DNA from: Paracyclopina nana
Lineage: Eukaryota > Arthropoda > Copepoda > Cyclopoida > Cyclopettidae
Reading direction: 5' to 3'
Assembly (NCBI GenBank): GCA_019096065.1
Contig: JAGUCH010000004.1
Span: 7,936,001-8,000,000 of the forward strand
DNA length: 64,000 bases
The translations under genes were made by a program, and so were the position numbers. Of this stretch, positions 39,639-50,760 are shown one piece after another. The notes beneath the pieces are model-generated. The model saw only the letters and a list, made by a program, of their open reading frames with translations, ran no database searches and was not told where the DNA came from. Numbering within the stretch: the stretch's first letter is position 1; every line of letters starts with the position of its first letter.

Positions 39639-39908
39639 ATGATGTTTTCAATTGAGCAAATAATGCAAAGCTATAAAGTGAAAAAACGCCTTGTTGATGA
39701 GATCACTGCGCAAAATGCTGCTCAACTTTTTGCCACTGCTTGCAAGTATGGTTTGGAAAAGCTAATTGATGAAAGCCTTAAATTTTGTGTCGATCACATG
39801 GCTGAGGTTTTCCGGACTGAGACAGTTGACAAAATGGATGGAAACATTTGCAAAACTTTTATACAAAAAGCCGCAAGGAAAGGATTGCTTGATTCACTAG
39901 TTTACTAA
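39639..39908 (+). pseudogene. BACK-region fragment of the RCC1-BTB family
   Basis: An 89-codon frame with EITAQNAAQLFATACKYGL, FCVDHMAEVF and FIQKAARKGLLDSLVY matches the C-terminus of the RCC1-BTB gene. Its final TAA is followed by the same tail as the 22005 fragment. No RCC1 or BTB part precedes it. It lies on the opposite strand to the other members, just outside an inverted repeat, so transposon capture or gene-fragment transduction is possible. Confidence 0.65.
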
Positions 39909-40099
39909 AAAAAATTATTAAGCTTCAACAAGCACATGTGCTTGTTACCCAGGCCAGCTAAGATACGTGGAAAAGCTAGATGTTACTCTATTTTGAAAAT
40001 AAAAACCTTTTGAGATGGAATGACTTCTTTTCTAAAACCAAAATGGTGATGGAAAATGCCTTGCTGCATCTTGCGCAAGAAAACGATCTCAGGATTTTT

Positions 40100-40165
40100 G
40101 CCCTTGGTAGTTTGCCCCCTAAGAATGTTTGCCCTTTCAGACATTAGCCCCTCAGACTTTTGCCC
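40100..40165. repeat. Relic of the foldback minisatellite
   Basis: tagtttgccccctaagaatg, tttgccctttcagacattag and cccctcagacttttgccc resemble the outer, degenerate units of the left arm of the element at 3293-4475. Confidence 0.5.
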
Positions 40166-40477
40166 AAGCTGGAGCTCTACAATTTGATGAGTAGATCGTT
40201 CTCAAAACTCAGTTCCAAAAACAGCCTAAAGGTGGCCGGCCGGCCTACGGTAGCACGACATCTGCCCAATTTTGTTCCACCGTTTATCATATAATGTAAT
40301 GCAAGTTTTTATTGGGTATTTGGTAATTGTATCGAGAAACCATGAACCTCTCAAAATTTCGTTCCGATCGGAGCTGTAGTTTGAGCTGTACCTTAGTAAT
40401 TTTTTTCCAAAAAATGTTCAGCTGTTGTTGAGACCGAGGTACCGTCATCAAAATTCAGTGCTCTTGCCCAAGCTTTA

Positions 40478-40817
40478 GATTTAGTACAGATTTTTTAGCA
40501 AGGATGAAAAAGCGCACTAGCTAGTTAGGTGGCAGTAGATAATGTGTTATCTGCTGATATAAGACTGGTGGCGACAGCCATGTGAAAAGTTTCACTTCAC
40601 CGAATTACTACTGCTGCAGTAAATCCGGTTCAGACTGATTTCAAACTGATTTAGTACAGATTTTTTAGCAAGGATGCACTGGGGAACTACCGAGTTAGGT
40701 GGCAGTAGATAATGTGTTATCTGCTGATATAAGACTGGTGGCGACAGCCATGTGAAAAGTTGCACTTCACCGAATTACTACTGCTGCAGTAAATCAGGTT
40801 CAGACTGATTTCCTACA
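40478..40817. repeat. Tandem duplication, 170-bp unit, two copies
   Basis: Copies start at 40478 and 40648 with gatttagtacagattttt. Both contain gcagtagataatgtgttatc and ctactgctgcagtaaatc and are about 90% alike. No coding potential is seen. Confidence 0.85.
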
Positions 40818-42045
40818 GATATAATACGCAAATAATTATTAATTAACTTGAACGTGAATACTGATAAAAAACAGATTTCAAAATAAGTAGTAAATGGATT
40901 AAATACTGATTTAATATATATATGTATGGCAAATAAAATTTTTTCCTACTACTGATAAAATTTTTACAGTAGTATATAAGTAGTACAACTGTCAAAACCT
41001 AATTTAATACTTAAATAATACTGACTTAAAAAATTAACAATATTAAAAAAAAATCAATTATTTTTCTTTGCTTGATCCTAGCAACATGATATAAGTTGAA
41101 AAAAATTGGTTTCCTAAAAAATTAGAAGAGTCTGTCAAAGAGCCAAAATGACGCAAAATCAAGTTTTAAAAAAAATCATATCTCTTATGTTTGAAATGAT
41201 ATTTAAGTAAAAATTACATTTGTGTATACTAAATACCATGGAGAATAAATATGTGAGGATATTTTTTAAAAATTAACATTTTTAATTTTCAGATCCGTTT
41301 ACTACGGATAAACTACGGATCATTTGTTTGGTTGGGTGTTTATAAGCGGCACTTTTTGATTTTCCGTCTAATGACAGACTTCCATTTTTCTCCGCTCTCA
41401 GTCAACTAAATGAGCGGAAGTTTTGCATGTGACCTTTATTTCAGTAGGGCTACAATTTTTATTAATAATATATTTTCAAAAAATGACTTTTGAGGGGACC
41501 TGTCTATGAGCTTTTTTTGTATTTTTGCCATATCCTCGGCAAGTGTCAATTGAATGAGCTGAATGTTTGTGTGTGAGTGTGATTTTGCAGGAGCTATCTT
41601 TTCTATTTTTGACATATTTTTCAAAAAGTCACTTTTAAGGGGACCTGTCTATGAACGTTTTTTAAATTTTCGAGGTATCTTCATTGCATTGCATGCAAAC
41701 AGACTCATTTTACGATTATTGTAACTCTTTTGTAAGTATCTTTTTATTGTATATTCTCAAGTGTTTTTTTAATCATTGGTATGACTTTTTTTCTCATTTC
41801 TAATGTACGTTACATATGCACTCTATGAATGTATACATAACAAAAAAAGAATATCTCTTTCAAGTCTCTATGCAATTCATTCAAAATAATTCCAATGCAC
41901 CTTTACACGCCTAATTGATTCACTTTTAATGTCCAATGTGGTATTTTTTACTATTTTATATTTTTTGTAACACGATTTCCTCGTGTTATAATTCAGTTTA
42001 CCGATCCGACTCAGCTTTTTTATGTCACAGTTCTTTCTAAATATT
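40818..42045. other. No gene recognised; dispersed repeats
   Basis: The region is AT-rich. 41630-41735 is an inverted relative of 5083-5165 (ggggacctgtctatgaacg...). A second word ggggacctgtctatgagc lies at about 41498. 41981-42120 repeats 22621-22765. Confidence 0.4.
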
Positions 42046-42125
42046 TTATTGGGGGATATGAAGTACTTTATGGCACAGGAATTAAGTTTGAGGGATATAG
42101 AGTAATTTAACCTTAGATGGTTGGA

Positions 42126-42680
42126 TTAGTTTTTTTGCAGTAAAGCTGCTTTCACCAAACTGCTGAGCACATTGCCAACATAGGTTGACATATTGTGGTT
42201 TCGGCAAATCATCACAGCTGGTAAAAGGTTCATGATGAGTATGATGAAGATGGTGTGAAATGTGAGGCTGACCAATCTTTCTTTTTTGGCCAGGCTGACA
42301 TAAAGCAAAGTGGAGGATCCACCAAGCAGGATGACCAACCCCATTGCTCTGAGAGTTGCGGATGAGTACTCCAATCCTTCCAATCCATTGACTCTAGCTT
42401 GATGCTTCCAGACTTCAATCTTTAGGAACATCATGAACATGCTGACAACTCCAATGATGACAACCACTTTGACGGACCATAGGGCAGAATGTGGAGCTGA
42501 ACCATCATTGCAAATGCCAGTTAATCGGTGATAGGCATCCAATTTAGCAATGTCACTTGCAAAGTATTCGAAGGTTGTGAGCAGTACGGAAAGCAACAAG
42601 ATTGCAATCCAGATGCCATTGATGTAAGTGCGTTCAGTCACTTGATCCATTTTATTGGGGGATATGGAGTATAACAACAT
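42126..42680 (-). pseudogene. 5'-truncated tandem copy of the seven-helix receptor-like gene
   Basis: It repeats the C-terminal half (about residues 110-283) of the neighbouring gene at an offset of about 603 bp, including its 3' flank. It has few changes and an open frame. The copy lacks the first three helices: the match stops at MDQVTERTYING and is replaced by sequence (ttttattgggggatatg) that also lies 3' of each copy. So the break is the junction of a tandem duplication. It could be transcribed but cannot make a full receptor fold. Confidence 0.75.
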
Positions 42681-42728
42681 AACATGGAACTAATCTAAAC
42701 ACCTATATTTGAACCTCAGATGGTGGAA

Positions 42729-43580
42729 TTAGTTTTTTCGCAGTAAAGCTGCTTTCACCAAACTGCTGAGCACATTGCCAACATAGGTTGACATATTGTG
42801 GTTTCGAAGAATCATCACAGCTGGTAAAAGGTTCAAGATGAGTATGATGAAGATGGTGTGAAATGTGAGGCTGACCAATCTTTCTTTTTTGGCCAGGCTG
42901 ACATAAAGCAAAGTGGAGGATCCACCAAGCAAGATGACCAACCCCATTGCTCTGAGAGTTGCAGATGAGTACTCCAATCTTTCCAATCGTACATTGACTC
43001 TAGCTTGATGCTTCCAGACTTCAATCTTTAGGAACATCATGAACATGCTGACAACTCCAATGATGACAACCACTTTGACGGACCATAGGGCAGAATGTGG
43101 AGCTGAACCATCATTGCAAATGCCAGTTAATCGGTGATAGGCATCCAATTTAGCAATGTCACTCGCAAAGTATTCGAAGGTTGTGAGCAGTACGGAAAGC
43201 AACAAGATTGCAATCCGGATGCCATTGATGTAAGTGCGTTCAGTCACTTGATCCATCCAGGTGGGGTGAAAGATGAGGATGTACCTTGTGCTCACTGTTG
43301 CCAAGGCTTGGAGCAAGTACCCAAGTCCCACAGCAAGCTGGCAAGTGATGAGCACGACAGCCAACTCCGGATACCGATTGAACGGGCCAAGTCCAAGGTT
43401 CTGCAAGTCTCCAATGACTGTGGCTGCTATGCTGATGACCATGTAGTCCTTGAGCATGGCGTCAAAGTGAGTTTGCATGCCCATAGGTTTGTGGCTGAGG
43501 TAGGACCAAACCAGAGCAAACAAGCACATCATCAATGCTGTGCCAGCGTACAAGACACACTCTACAACCAGTTCAGACAT
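42729..43580 (-). CDS. Seven-transmembrane receptor-like protein (orphan, rhodopsin-like layout)
   Basis: A single exon encodes 283 residues with seven hydrophobic segments at about 5-30, 48-70, 74-106, 117-145, 165-193, 207-232 and 237-260. After helix 3 it has STRYILIFHP, at the place and with the look of the DRYxxIxxP motif of class A receptors. Helix 7 has LNLLPAVMILRN in place of NPxxY. Extracellular N-terminus and loops are very short. This fits a divergent, lineage-specific receptor family (chemosensory or orphan), but a different 7-helix family is possible. A truncated tandem copy follows directly downstream. Confidence 0.6.
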   Translation of the reverse strand: MSELVVECVLYAGTALMMCLFALVWSYLSHKPMGMQTHFDAMLKDYMVISIAATVIGDLQNLGLGPFNRYPELAVVLITCQLAVGLGYLLQALATVSTRYILIFHPTWMDQVTERTYINGIRIAILLLSVLLTTFEYFASDIAKLDAYHRLTGICNDGSAPHSALWSVKVVVIIGVVSMFMMFLKIEVWKHQARVNVRLERLEYSSATLRAMGLVILLGGSSTLLYVSLAKKERLVSLTFHTIFIILILNLLPAVMILRNHNMSTYVGNVLSSLVKAALLRKN

Positions 43581-43639
43581 TTTTTAGTAACTCTTTTTAT
43601 TTTAGCACTTTGTCTACCCACTGCACTCTCTAACTTTGA

Positions 43640-45246
43640 CTGATAAAGTGTAACAATTTTTTTAAAAAAACCAACTGATATATTGTTACACATAAAATTT
43701 GGGACTTGGAAGAAGCAAGAGGAGTATTTTTTGGGGGGATTTTTTTGGCTTCTTAATCCTTTGATGTAAGAAGGCTTTTAGCACTGATGAAAGTGTTACC
43801 TCAGTGCAACTCATTTTTATAACAATTCTCATAAACGTTCCATAATACTACATAATGGAAATTTCATCTTTTTGGCATAAAATTGATACTTTTAATAACG
43901 CTTTCGTTTTTCGTTTTTTGTTACTGCTACAGCTGGGAATAATACCTTGCACATTTTTCATTCCTCGCTGCGCTCGGATGAAAAATGGTAGCTCGGTTCT
44001 CAAATTTTTCCCTACCTCTCAGGGATTTTTCGCGGGGCCTAACTTTAGCTGAAGGCTGTAGGGATTCATTTTTTTCTACCAGTAATCGCAAATCCTTGGT
44101 AGCTTGAAATTCCAAGACTGTCCCGACCTAAAAATTCGACGCTATTTAGCAGTTTCACTTTGAACTTTGGCCAAATTCCTTGTCTTGTTTCAGCTTGTTT
44201 GGCTTACGAGTTCCCAAAAATTGATTCGAGTTTTTAAGGTTACGCACCTATGACAAAAGTATGAATAAATAGCCAAAGGTTTTGCTGCTTAGTTTTTAAG
44301 TAAAATGAGTGGCATCGTTTTTAGCTTAATAGTGAGTTGGGTGACACTTTTTTTCCCGGGAAAAAATAAACCCTGGTGTGAGAAAAAGCTGAGAAGCATT
44401 TGGAAATTGAAAGCCTACCTAAGATTTGCGGTTACCGGTAGAGAAAACATGATTTTAAACTCAACTCCCCAGTATTTCTTCAAAAAAGTCGGTAGATGGC
44501 ATGTCTTTGTTATGATTCTGCTGCCTATAAATTGTTTACATATATACATAGATAGAAAACATTTCTTACCTTTCGGCTGAGTCATTTCGTACGATGCATG
44601 ACGTAAAAAGCCAAAACTGCTCATATTTCAGATCTAAACAGAATTTTCTGGTACCGATGACTCATTTTCCGTCTGCGCGCCAATTTTGCCCAGAGCTGGC
44701 CAGAACTGGCAAAGGGCCTTTCCATGTGGTGTGTCAACAAACAGTAAATGAGTGATAGTGTCAAAAAATGGTAACTGTGTGCTATGCAATGCGTAATAGT
44801 GACAGTGTCAAGGAGTGACAGGCAGATGGACATGTAACAAGCAACCAAAACAAACTTTATTTCATAACTCATTTCAGTTATCCCCTTTTTCTTACAAAAA
44901 ACACCAATTTAAGCTGTGTGACTTTCTGCTTAGTCTGGTAACTCTTTATGAAAAACAAACTTTTATGCTTTTGTCCATCTGACTTGTGTTGTGTTGTGCT
45001 GTGCTTTGATGTGACAAATTTCGGTAACTTGGAAAATTTAGCACTGACTGTAGTGTCGAGTTTTGGTAACTTAGTGTCAAAAAAGCACCACGTGGAAAGC
45101 CCCAAAATCTCTTAACAAATTGGATTTTGAATCTCATAACAAAAAAATCAGCCTTATAGGTTTGGTGACCTTCAGCATAAAATTGCGTTGCTTACGAAAA
45201 CATTCCATTATACAGCTTAGGGATTTATTGAGTACAAGCAGACTCG
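43640..45246. other. No gene recognised; contains a dispersed repeat
   Basis: About 43950-44110 (cctcgctgcgctcgg..., gtagctcggttctc, gcggggcctaactttagctg) is related to about 50100-50205. Plus-strand frames near 43855 and 44305 have no recognisable domain. Nothing else could be supported. Confidence 0.4.
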
Positions 45247-47161
45247 ATGAGAGTTTTGCTACCTTTGCAGTTGCTTCTCAACCACAGCAGCAGAGTCAAC
45301 CTCAGAGCATCCAACATCAAAACCAGCTCCAAACCAAGATTTCTTTCATCAATTCCAACTAAAGAAGTCATCACTTTAGACATGGTGGACTCAACTAAAC
45401 TTGGCAACTTGGAAGGTAAACACTACACTAAAATTTGAATTTTTTAAAGCTAAAAAAATTAATAGAAAGAAATAGAAAAATAGAAAACCTCTTGTCAATA
45501 TTAGATCACAATTAAGATCCCAGGTCATTGTATCATAAATTAGATGCTCTGCTCAAATAACCAAAGTCTGAATCACTTGGACATCATTCCAGGATGGAAG
45601 GCGCTTTGGGATGACAACATCTTCCCATGGCAGCAAAGTGACATCAATCCAAAGTTGAGGAGGTTCTGGAGCATTTTGCCATCCACAGCTGGAAAATCCT
45701 CAGCTGGAGATTGCCTCATGTTTGTGCCCCTCTGTGGCAAAAGCAAGGATATGCTCTTCCTTAGGGAGCAAGGCTTCAAAGTTGTAGGATGTGAGGGAGT
45801 TGAAAAGGCCTGCGAAGACTTCTTCCTCGAGAACTCACTCAAGTTTTCAAGGTCTTTGGTCTCCTCTGACATCACCAAGTATGAGACCACTGATGGCTCC
45901 ATCTCCATTTTATGTGGGGACTTTTTCAAGCTGACACCTGAACATTTTGGAGCAAAGGTTGACTGCATCTGGGACAGAGGCTCAATGGTGGCAATTGACA
46001 TTGAGCAAAGGCCACAGTATAAGGCTTAATTTTTAAAAAACTTTATAAATCAGCCAATTACTCATATTTAGGTATGCAAGTGTTATGTCAAGGTTGGTGA
46101 ATGAGCAATTTGGCTGGCTGATTGCTTCAATAGCCAGGCAAGTTGAACCTCCTGGAGCAATGCCACATTCCCTTTCCTATGAGCATGTCCAGGATCTGGT
46201 TGGAACCAGGTTTGCACTCCATGTGCTTGATTTGGATGTGGATGAGAAGGGCACCAAAAACTATGCCATGCTGGTCTCCTCCCTTGTGGTAGTATATTTT
46301 GACTCACTTACAAATTTCAAGCATCTTTCAATTCCAATCATAGGATGGAGATCCAAAGAGGATTCAGTATTGGAAGCAAAGATGGAATGAATCAAACACT
46401 GGCTGGCACAAGAGTGAAGTGAATGAGTTCCTCCTCAAATATCTGGATGTTCTGAAGGTTTGATCCAAATTAAGCTACTCTTTTCTTTCTTCACTAAAAA
46501 TCTCATCAGAATGGGAAAGACCAAATGAGGATTTTGTTTCCACTGTGTGGCAAAAGTCTGGATTTGGTCCACTGCTACAAGGAAGGCCATTCAGTTGTGG
46601 GCATTGAAGCTGTTCCTGCTGCCATTGAAGAGCTATTCAAAAGTGGCCAAATTGAATATACACAATCAGTGTGCAAAGACATTGATGGCTTTGTCTATGA
46701 AGTAGTCTTCAAAATAATTTTACTTGGCAATTTGCAGGTTTATCAACTTTGATTTCAGAGCCATGATGGAAGGTTGGTAGTTTTCTGTTGTGACTTGTTC
46801 AAGATGAGCTCCACAGGTGCTGAAGGACAAGTGTGATGCAGTCTTTGACCGAGGATCCTTCGAGGCCGTTTATGAGGCTGACAGAGAGGCCTATGTCAAG
46901 ACCATCTTCAGCCTGTTGAAGCAGGACTTTCGCTACATTTTGAATGTCTATGAGTATGAGGATGAGGTGTTCAAGGGACCTCCAAGAGCTTGTCCCCGGG
47001 CAGAGGTCCAGAGGCTGTTCAGCAATCAAGAGGTGGAAGGTAAAAGCCAAGTTACCAAGATTCAAGTTGCAGAAGAGGCTGATTTCACCCACTATGGCAA
47101 TCAGAGATACAACATTCAAAATCCCATGACCAAGGTCATCTTTTTGATCTGTCCTAATTGA
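45247..47161 (+). CDS. Two-domain thiopurine methyltransferase-like protein, possible mitochondrial form
   Basis: Exons: 45247-45415, 45593-46016, 46072-46288, 46344-46457, 46510-46701, 46759-47161; introns 177, 55, 55, 52 and 57 bp. Two TPMT-type SAM-binding units follow one another. The first has LMFVPLCGKSKDMLFL, VVGCEGVEKA and DCIWDRGSMVAID. The second has MRILFPLCGKSLDLVH, VVGIEAVPAA and DAVFDRGSFEAV. TPMT enzymes move a methyl group from SAM to thiols or other small nucleophiles. Starting at 45247 adds about 45 residues rich in Arg, Leu and Ser with no acidic residue before KEV, like a mitochondrial presequence. Starting at ATG 45382 gives a shorter form. In the last exon the frame slips by one base near 46816, between DLFKMSS and VLKDKCDA. 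This is a mutation, a sequencing error or (less likely) a 40-bp intron at 46777-46816. Confidence 0.75.
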
Positions 47162-49700
47162 ATTTTTCTTGTGTGGTCCTAGGAAAGAATCCAAGCGTTC
47201 AAGTGTTGGATCAAGTGGATGACAGTGAGCTAGGCCAGGCCAAGTTTGGACTCAAGGGCGCCATGGTGAAAATAATTTACTCTATCAGAATTGAATAAAT
47301 ACGGTGCTTTATTGGGACATTTCCAAGCTGAAAAATTGCCTTTTTGATCTATTTTAAATTATTCAAAGACTGTGTCAAGCTTAGTTAAAGTAGACATAAC
47401 TCATTGACCTAGACTAAATTACCAAAATTATGACTATGACCTAAGCTATCTAAAAAAACTTCACATTTCAAGCATTTTTCAAGCTTTTCATTTTTTTAGT
47501 ATTTTAACATAAAACATGCTTTTGGTGAAGTTTTGAGATCGCTCGAACACCTTTCTAAAAGCTTGAAGCTCGATCAAGCTGAAAATTTCCGGCTCGTTCC
47601 ATAACTAATTTTTTAAGTTTTCAGTTTTTTTAAAAAGAGTACGCGATTCAGGCACTTTCTGCTACTCTTAGGTGGGATATGCATGTTTGGGAAGTTAAAT
47701 TAAATTAAAGTCTTGAAATTGTCTTGATCTTGATTTCGCCTTAAAATACCTCCCCTTCTTTAGAGTAATGTCAGCCCTGAAAGATAATTTTTTAAATAAG
47801 TTCAAAATGCGTAACACAAGCTTTAATCTCAATTCTGGGTTCGGACCTCCATCAGGTCTATGTGTTTTTTTTGCTACATTGCACCAATATTTTTAGGATA
47901 ATGATCATCATCTTTTCAACTTGATTTAGTACCTTGCTCAACTCCATTTGAAGCTTTGGTTGCAATCAAAAGCACCTATGAAAAGTTAGGCGGACGCTAT
48001 AACAAAAAATTCATAGCGTACTGAAGGCATCCTTTTTGCATTAACGCACAAAAGGAAAAAGCGCTGCCAGATGTGAGCATTTTTGGCTTCTGCATAACTC
48101 CAAAATGAAAGTATTTTGGGCATGAAAAAGTTGAAGCTGCCTAATTGCAAATCCAAAGTAGGCGAACAAAATATTGGCCTTTTTGAAAATATTGCTTATC
48201 TTGCCTAGCACATGCAACTTATAGATAATCACTTGTTTGTTTTGCTTAATCTGATGCCAAAGTAGTTTTTTTTGCTTTTTCTCATGTTCAGAGATGGCGC
48301 TGATAACTGAACGTAATTCTTATGGATTTATTTGTATGATAATTCACCCTCTGATTTCTCACTGACATGTTACTTCCATAATTCATCAACAATTACATTT
48401 GCATAAGAATCATCAAACCCTCCTATTTTTCAAGAGCTGAGCACATGCTTGCAAAAAATATTTAGCTGAAGATTGACCCATTACTGTAATGCATTTTGGT
48501 AGCCTGAAAAACTGCTTAAATCTCCTACTGCTTTGGCAAACAGACCAAAATGAATCATCTACTTTGTTTTTCAGTATCCTCAATTGATAAATAAATCACA
48601 TGGATGCATCTCACAATATTTCTCTTTAAGTGATCACTTTAGTTTTGTTAAAACCTGTCATAGATGTCTATAATTTTTTTTTGAAAACTAGGCATTGTAG
48701 CTCATTGTTGGAAAGTCGATCATTGATAGCCTAATCAATATCAAAGTAATATTTGTCAACATCATACATAATTTAGTGAATGGGAATGTTTTCACAAATT
48801 TTCTTGCTGAATCATTACTACAATAGGCTACAGAGGGCAGAAAAATGGAAAAAATCAAGTTTGGGTATACTTTCATCATTATCAGTTCTGCCAGAGTTGT
48901 TAAGTATAATTGCAAAGATGGCTGATGTTTCAGCAGTTGCTTGACTATTTCTGGACTGTTCCTGAAATAAATAAAGGACAATTGGTGATCCAGGGTGGTG
49001 TTGATATGCGGTCAAGAGATATTTGATTCCTTTTCAAGCATCTTTAGACTTTTGGCATGTTTTTGGGGTTGGGTGCCAACCTCTGATGAGGCCTCTATGG
49101 AGAGGCCTCTTGGCAAAGTCTCCCATACTAGTAAAAATGAAATTATTACAAGAATTTTTCTCCTTTTCAAGTCTTACCTTTTCAACGCAAGGAACAGAAA
49201 TGAGTATCAAAATGAGAAAGATAGAAATTGAGAAATTTGAATCAGCACTGACTTGAGCGCAAAGTCGAGGTTGGGATGGCCAATTACATATTTTGCGAGC
49301 CTAAGGTATTAAAAAGATGTGGATTTTTTAATGGAGGTTGACGCTAAAAATCATGTCATTGGCCCCAATGACATTACGTGAGATGATTGCAAAGAGCATA
49401 CTTGTTTATACATCTGTGAATAGAATGTAAAATTTTTGTTAGCTTGATTGCCTTACTTGGTCAACTATTCTTAGCTCCAATTAAGGAATTAATTTTCTCT
49501 ACCGGTAACTGAAAATCCCTGCAACTGGTTAGGTCTCAATTTCCAAATAGTTCTCGGTTAATTTCTCTTCCAAGATTAGTAAACAAAAGCACTGGGAAAA
49601 GATAAGGCAGGAGAATTTTTTTCCCGAGACAAAAAATCACCTGGTGGATTTATTTCCAAAAGCTTTTTTTGGTAGCTTGATGTCAAGATCGGGGATTTGC
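47162..49700. other. No gene recognised
   Basis: The sequence is AT-rich. At 47460-47600 caagcttttcat-type words recur that also occur at 23310-23420. A 29-residue frame from 47180 looks like possible leftover coding sequence but cannot be joined to the gene. Nothing else could be supported. Confidence 0.35.
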
Positions 49701-49705
49701 GGTAG

Positions 49706-49848
49706 AGTCTGCCTAGACCTGTCTTGAGCAGCCTCAATTCGTCGTCTTGAGCAGCTTTAATTGATAGTCTTGAGCGGCCTCAATTTGTAGTCCCGAACAT
49801 CCTCAATTTGCTGTCTTGTGTGGTCTCGATTTGTAGTCTTGTAGTCTT
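49706..49848. repeat. Short tandem repeat, about 28-bp unit, five to six copies
   Basis: Variants of gtcttgagcagcctcaattt plus about eight bases follow each other with drift. No coding role is visible. Confidence 0.75.
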
Positions 49849-49849
49849 T

Positions 49850-50760
49850 ATGAGGCCTTCTTGCAATTTTGAACGAATTTTCAAATGAATCCCTACCACT
49901 GTTTAGACCTAAACTGCGCTCCCCATCTACTTAGCTGCTGAACTATCTAGTTTACTCAGCCAGAATTGAGATGCTCCAGATGTTTTCCTTATTATTTGTC
50001 AACAGTTTCTCGCTTGTTACCTTACTTTTGAACCAATAACAATTACCTTGATGCTTTGGATTTACTGCCCTATAATCTTATGTTCTACATTGAGAATAAT
50101 TGCACATTTTTCATTTCCTCGCTACGCTCGGCTAGAAATTGTAGCTCGGTTCTCTCAGTGATTTTTCTTGGGGCCTAGCTTTTGCTGAGGCGGTAGGGAG
50201 CTATTATTCTTTGCATCAGTTTATTTGTTTATTCTTTTTTTTTGCTAGCACAGAACAAAGATGTCAAATGCACAGTGTACTATATCTAAAATGCGTTGTT
50301 TGCCTAAAAATCACTTTATTTACCTCTTAGGTACCTAGATGACTTAACTATGGGTCCTTATCACTTTGGCCATAAAATAGAATGCTTAGAGTACTTTTAC
50401 CTCAATTTATATGATGGAGTGCTCATACTCTAAGAATTCATGTCCAATCATTAATTTGGTAGATCTAGTAAAAATCCTTCCTACTCTTAGAAAATCCCTA
50501 TTAATTGCTTAATTATGGCATGCTAAAAATAAAGACACTGCATGATGTTTTGCAAAGATATTGAATTTATTGAGATAGTCACCAGGCTGAAGATGTTTTT
50601 TATTAATTATTGTGCACACTTCTTGTTCTTGCTTAACTGATAAAAGAATCATGCTTAATTTGAAAAAAGGTTATCTTGGATAAAAGCTTATCTTTTCTTT
50701 CAGCTTAAGCACATAAAATATGCTGTTTAGTCTTTTTTGAGATTCCGCTGCAATGCTGAC
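49850..50760. other. No gene recognised; upstream region of the ankyrin-XK gene
   Basis: It contains the dispersed repeat at about 50100-50205 and AT-rich sequence. A promoter for the gene at 50761 should lie at its right end, but I saw no convincing element. Confidence 0.35.

Noticed and set aside
43855..45105. Short plus- and minus-strand frames in the receptor-methyltransferase spacer
   Set aside because: Under 100 codons, no domain, no splice-consistent neighbours, and they overlap a dispersed repeat.
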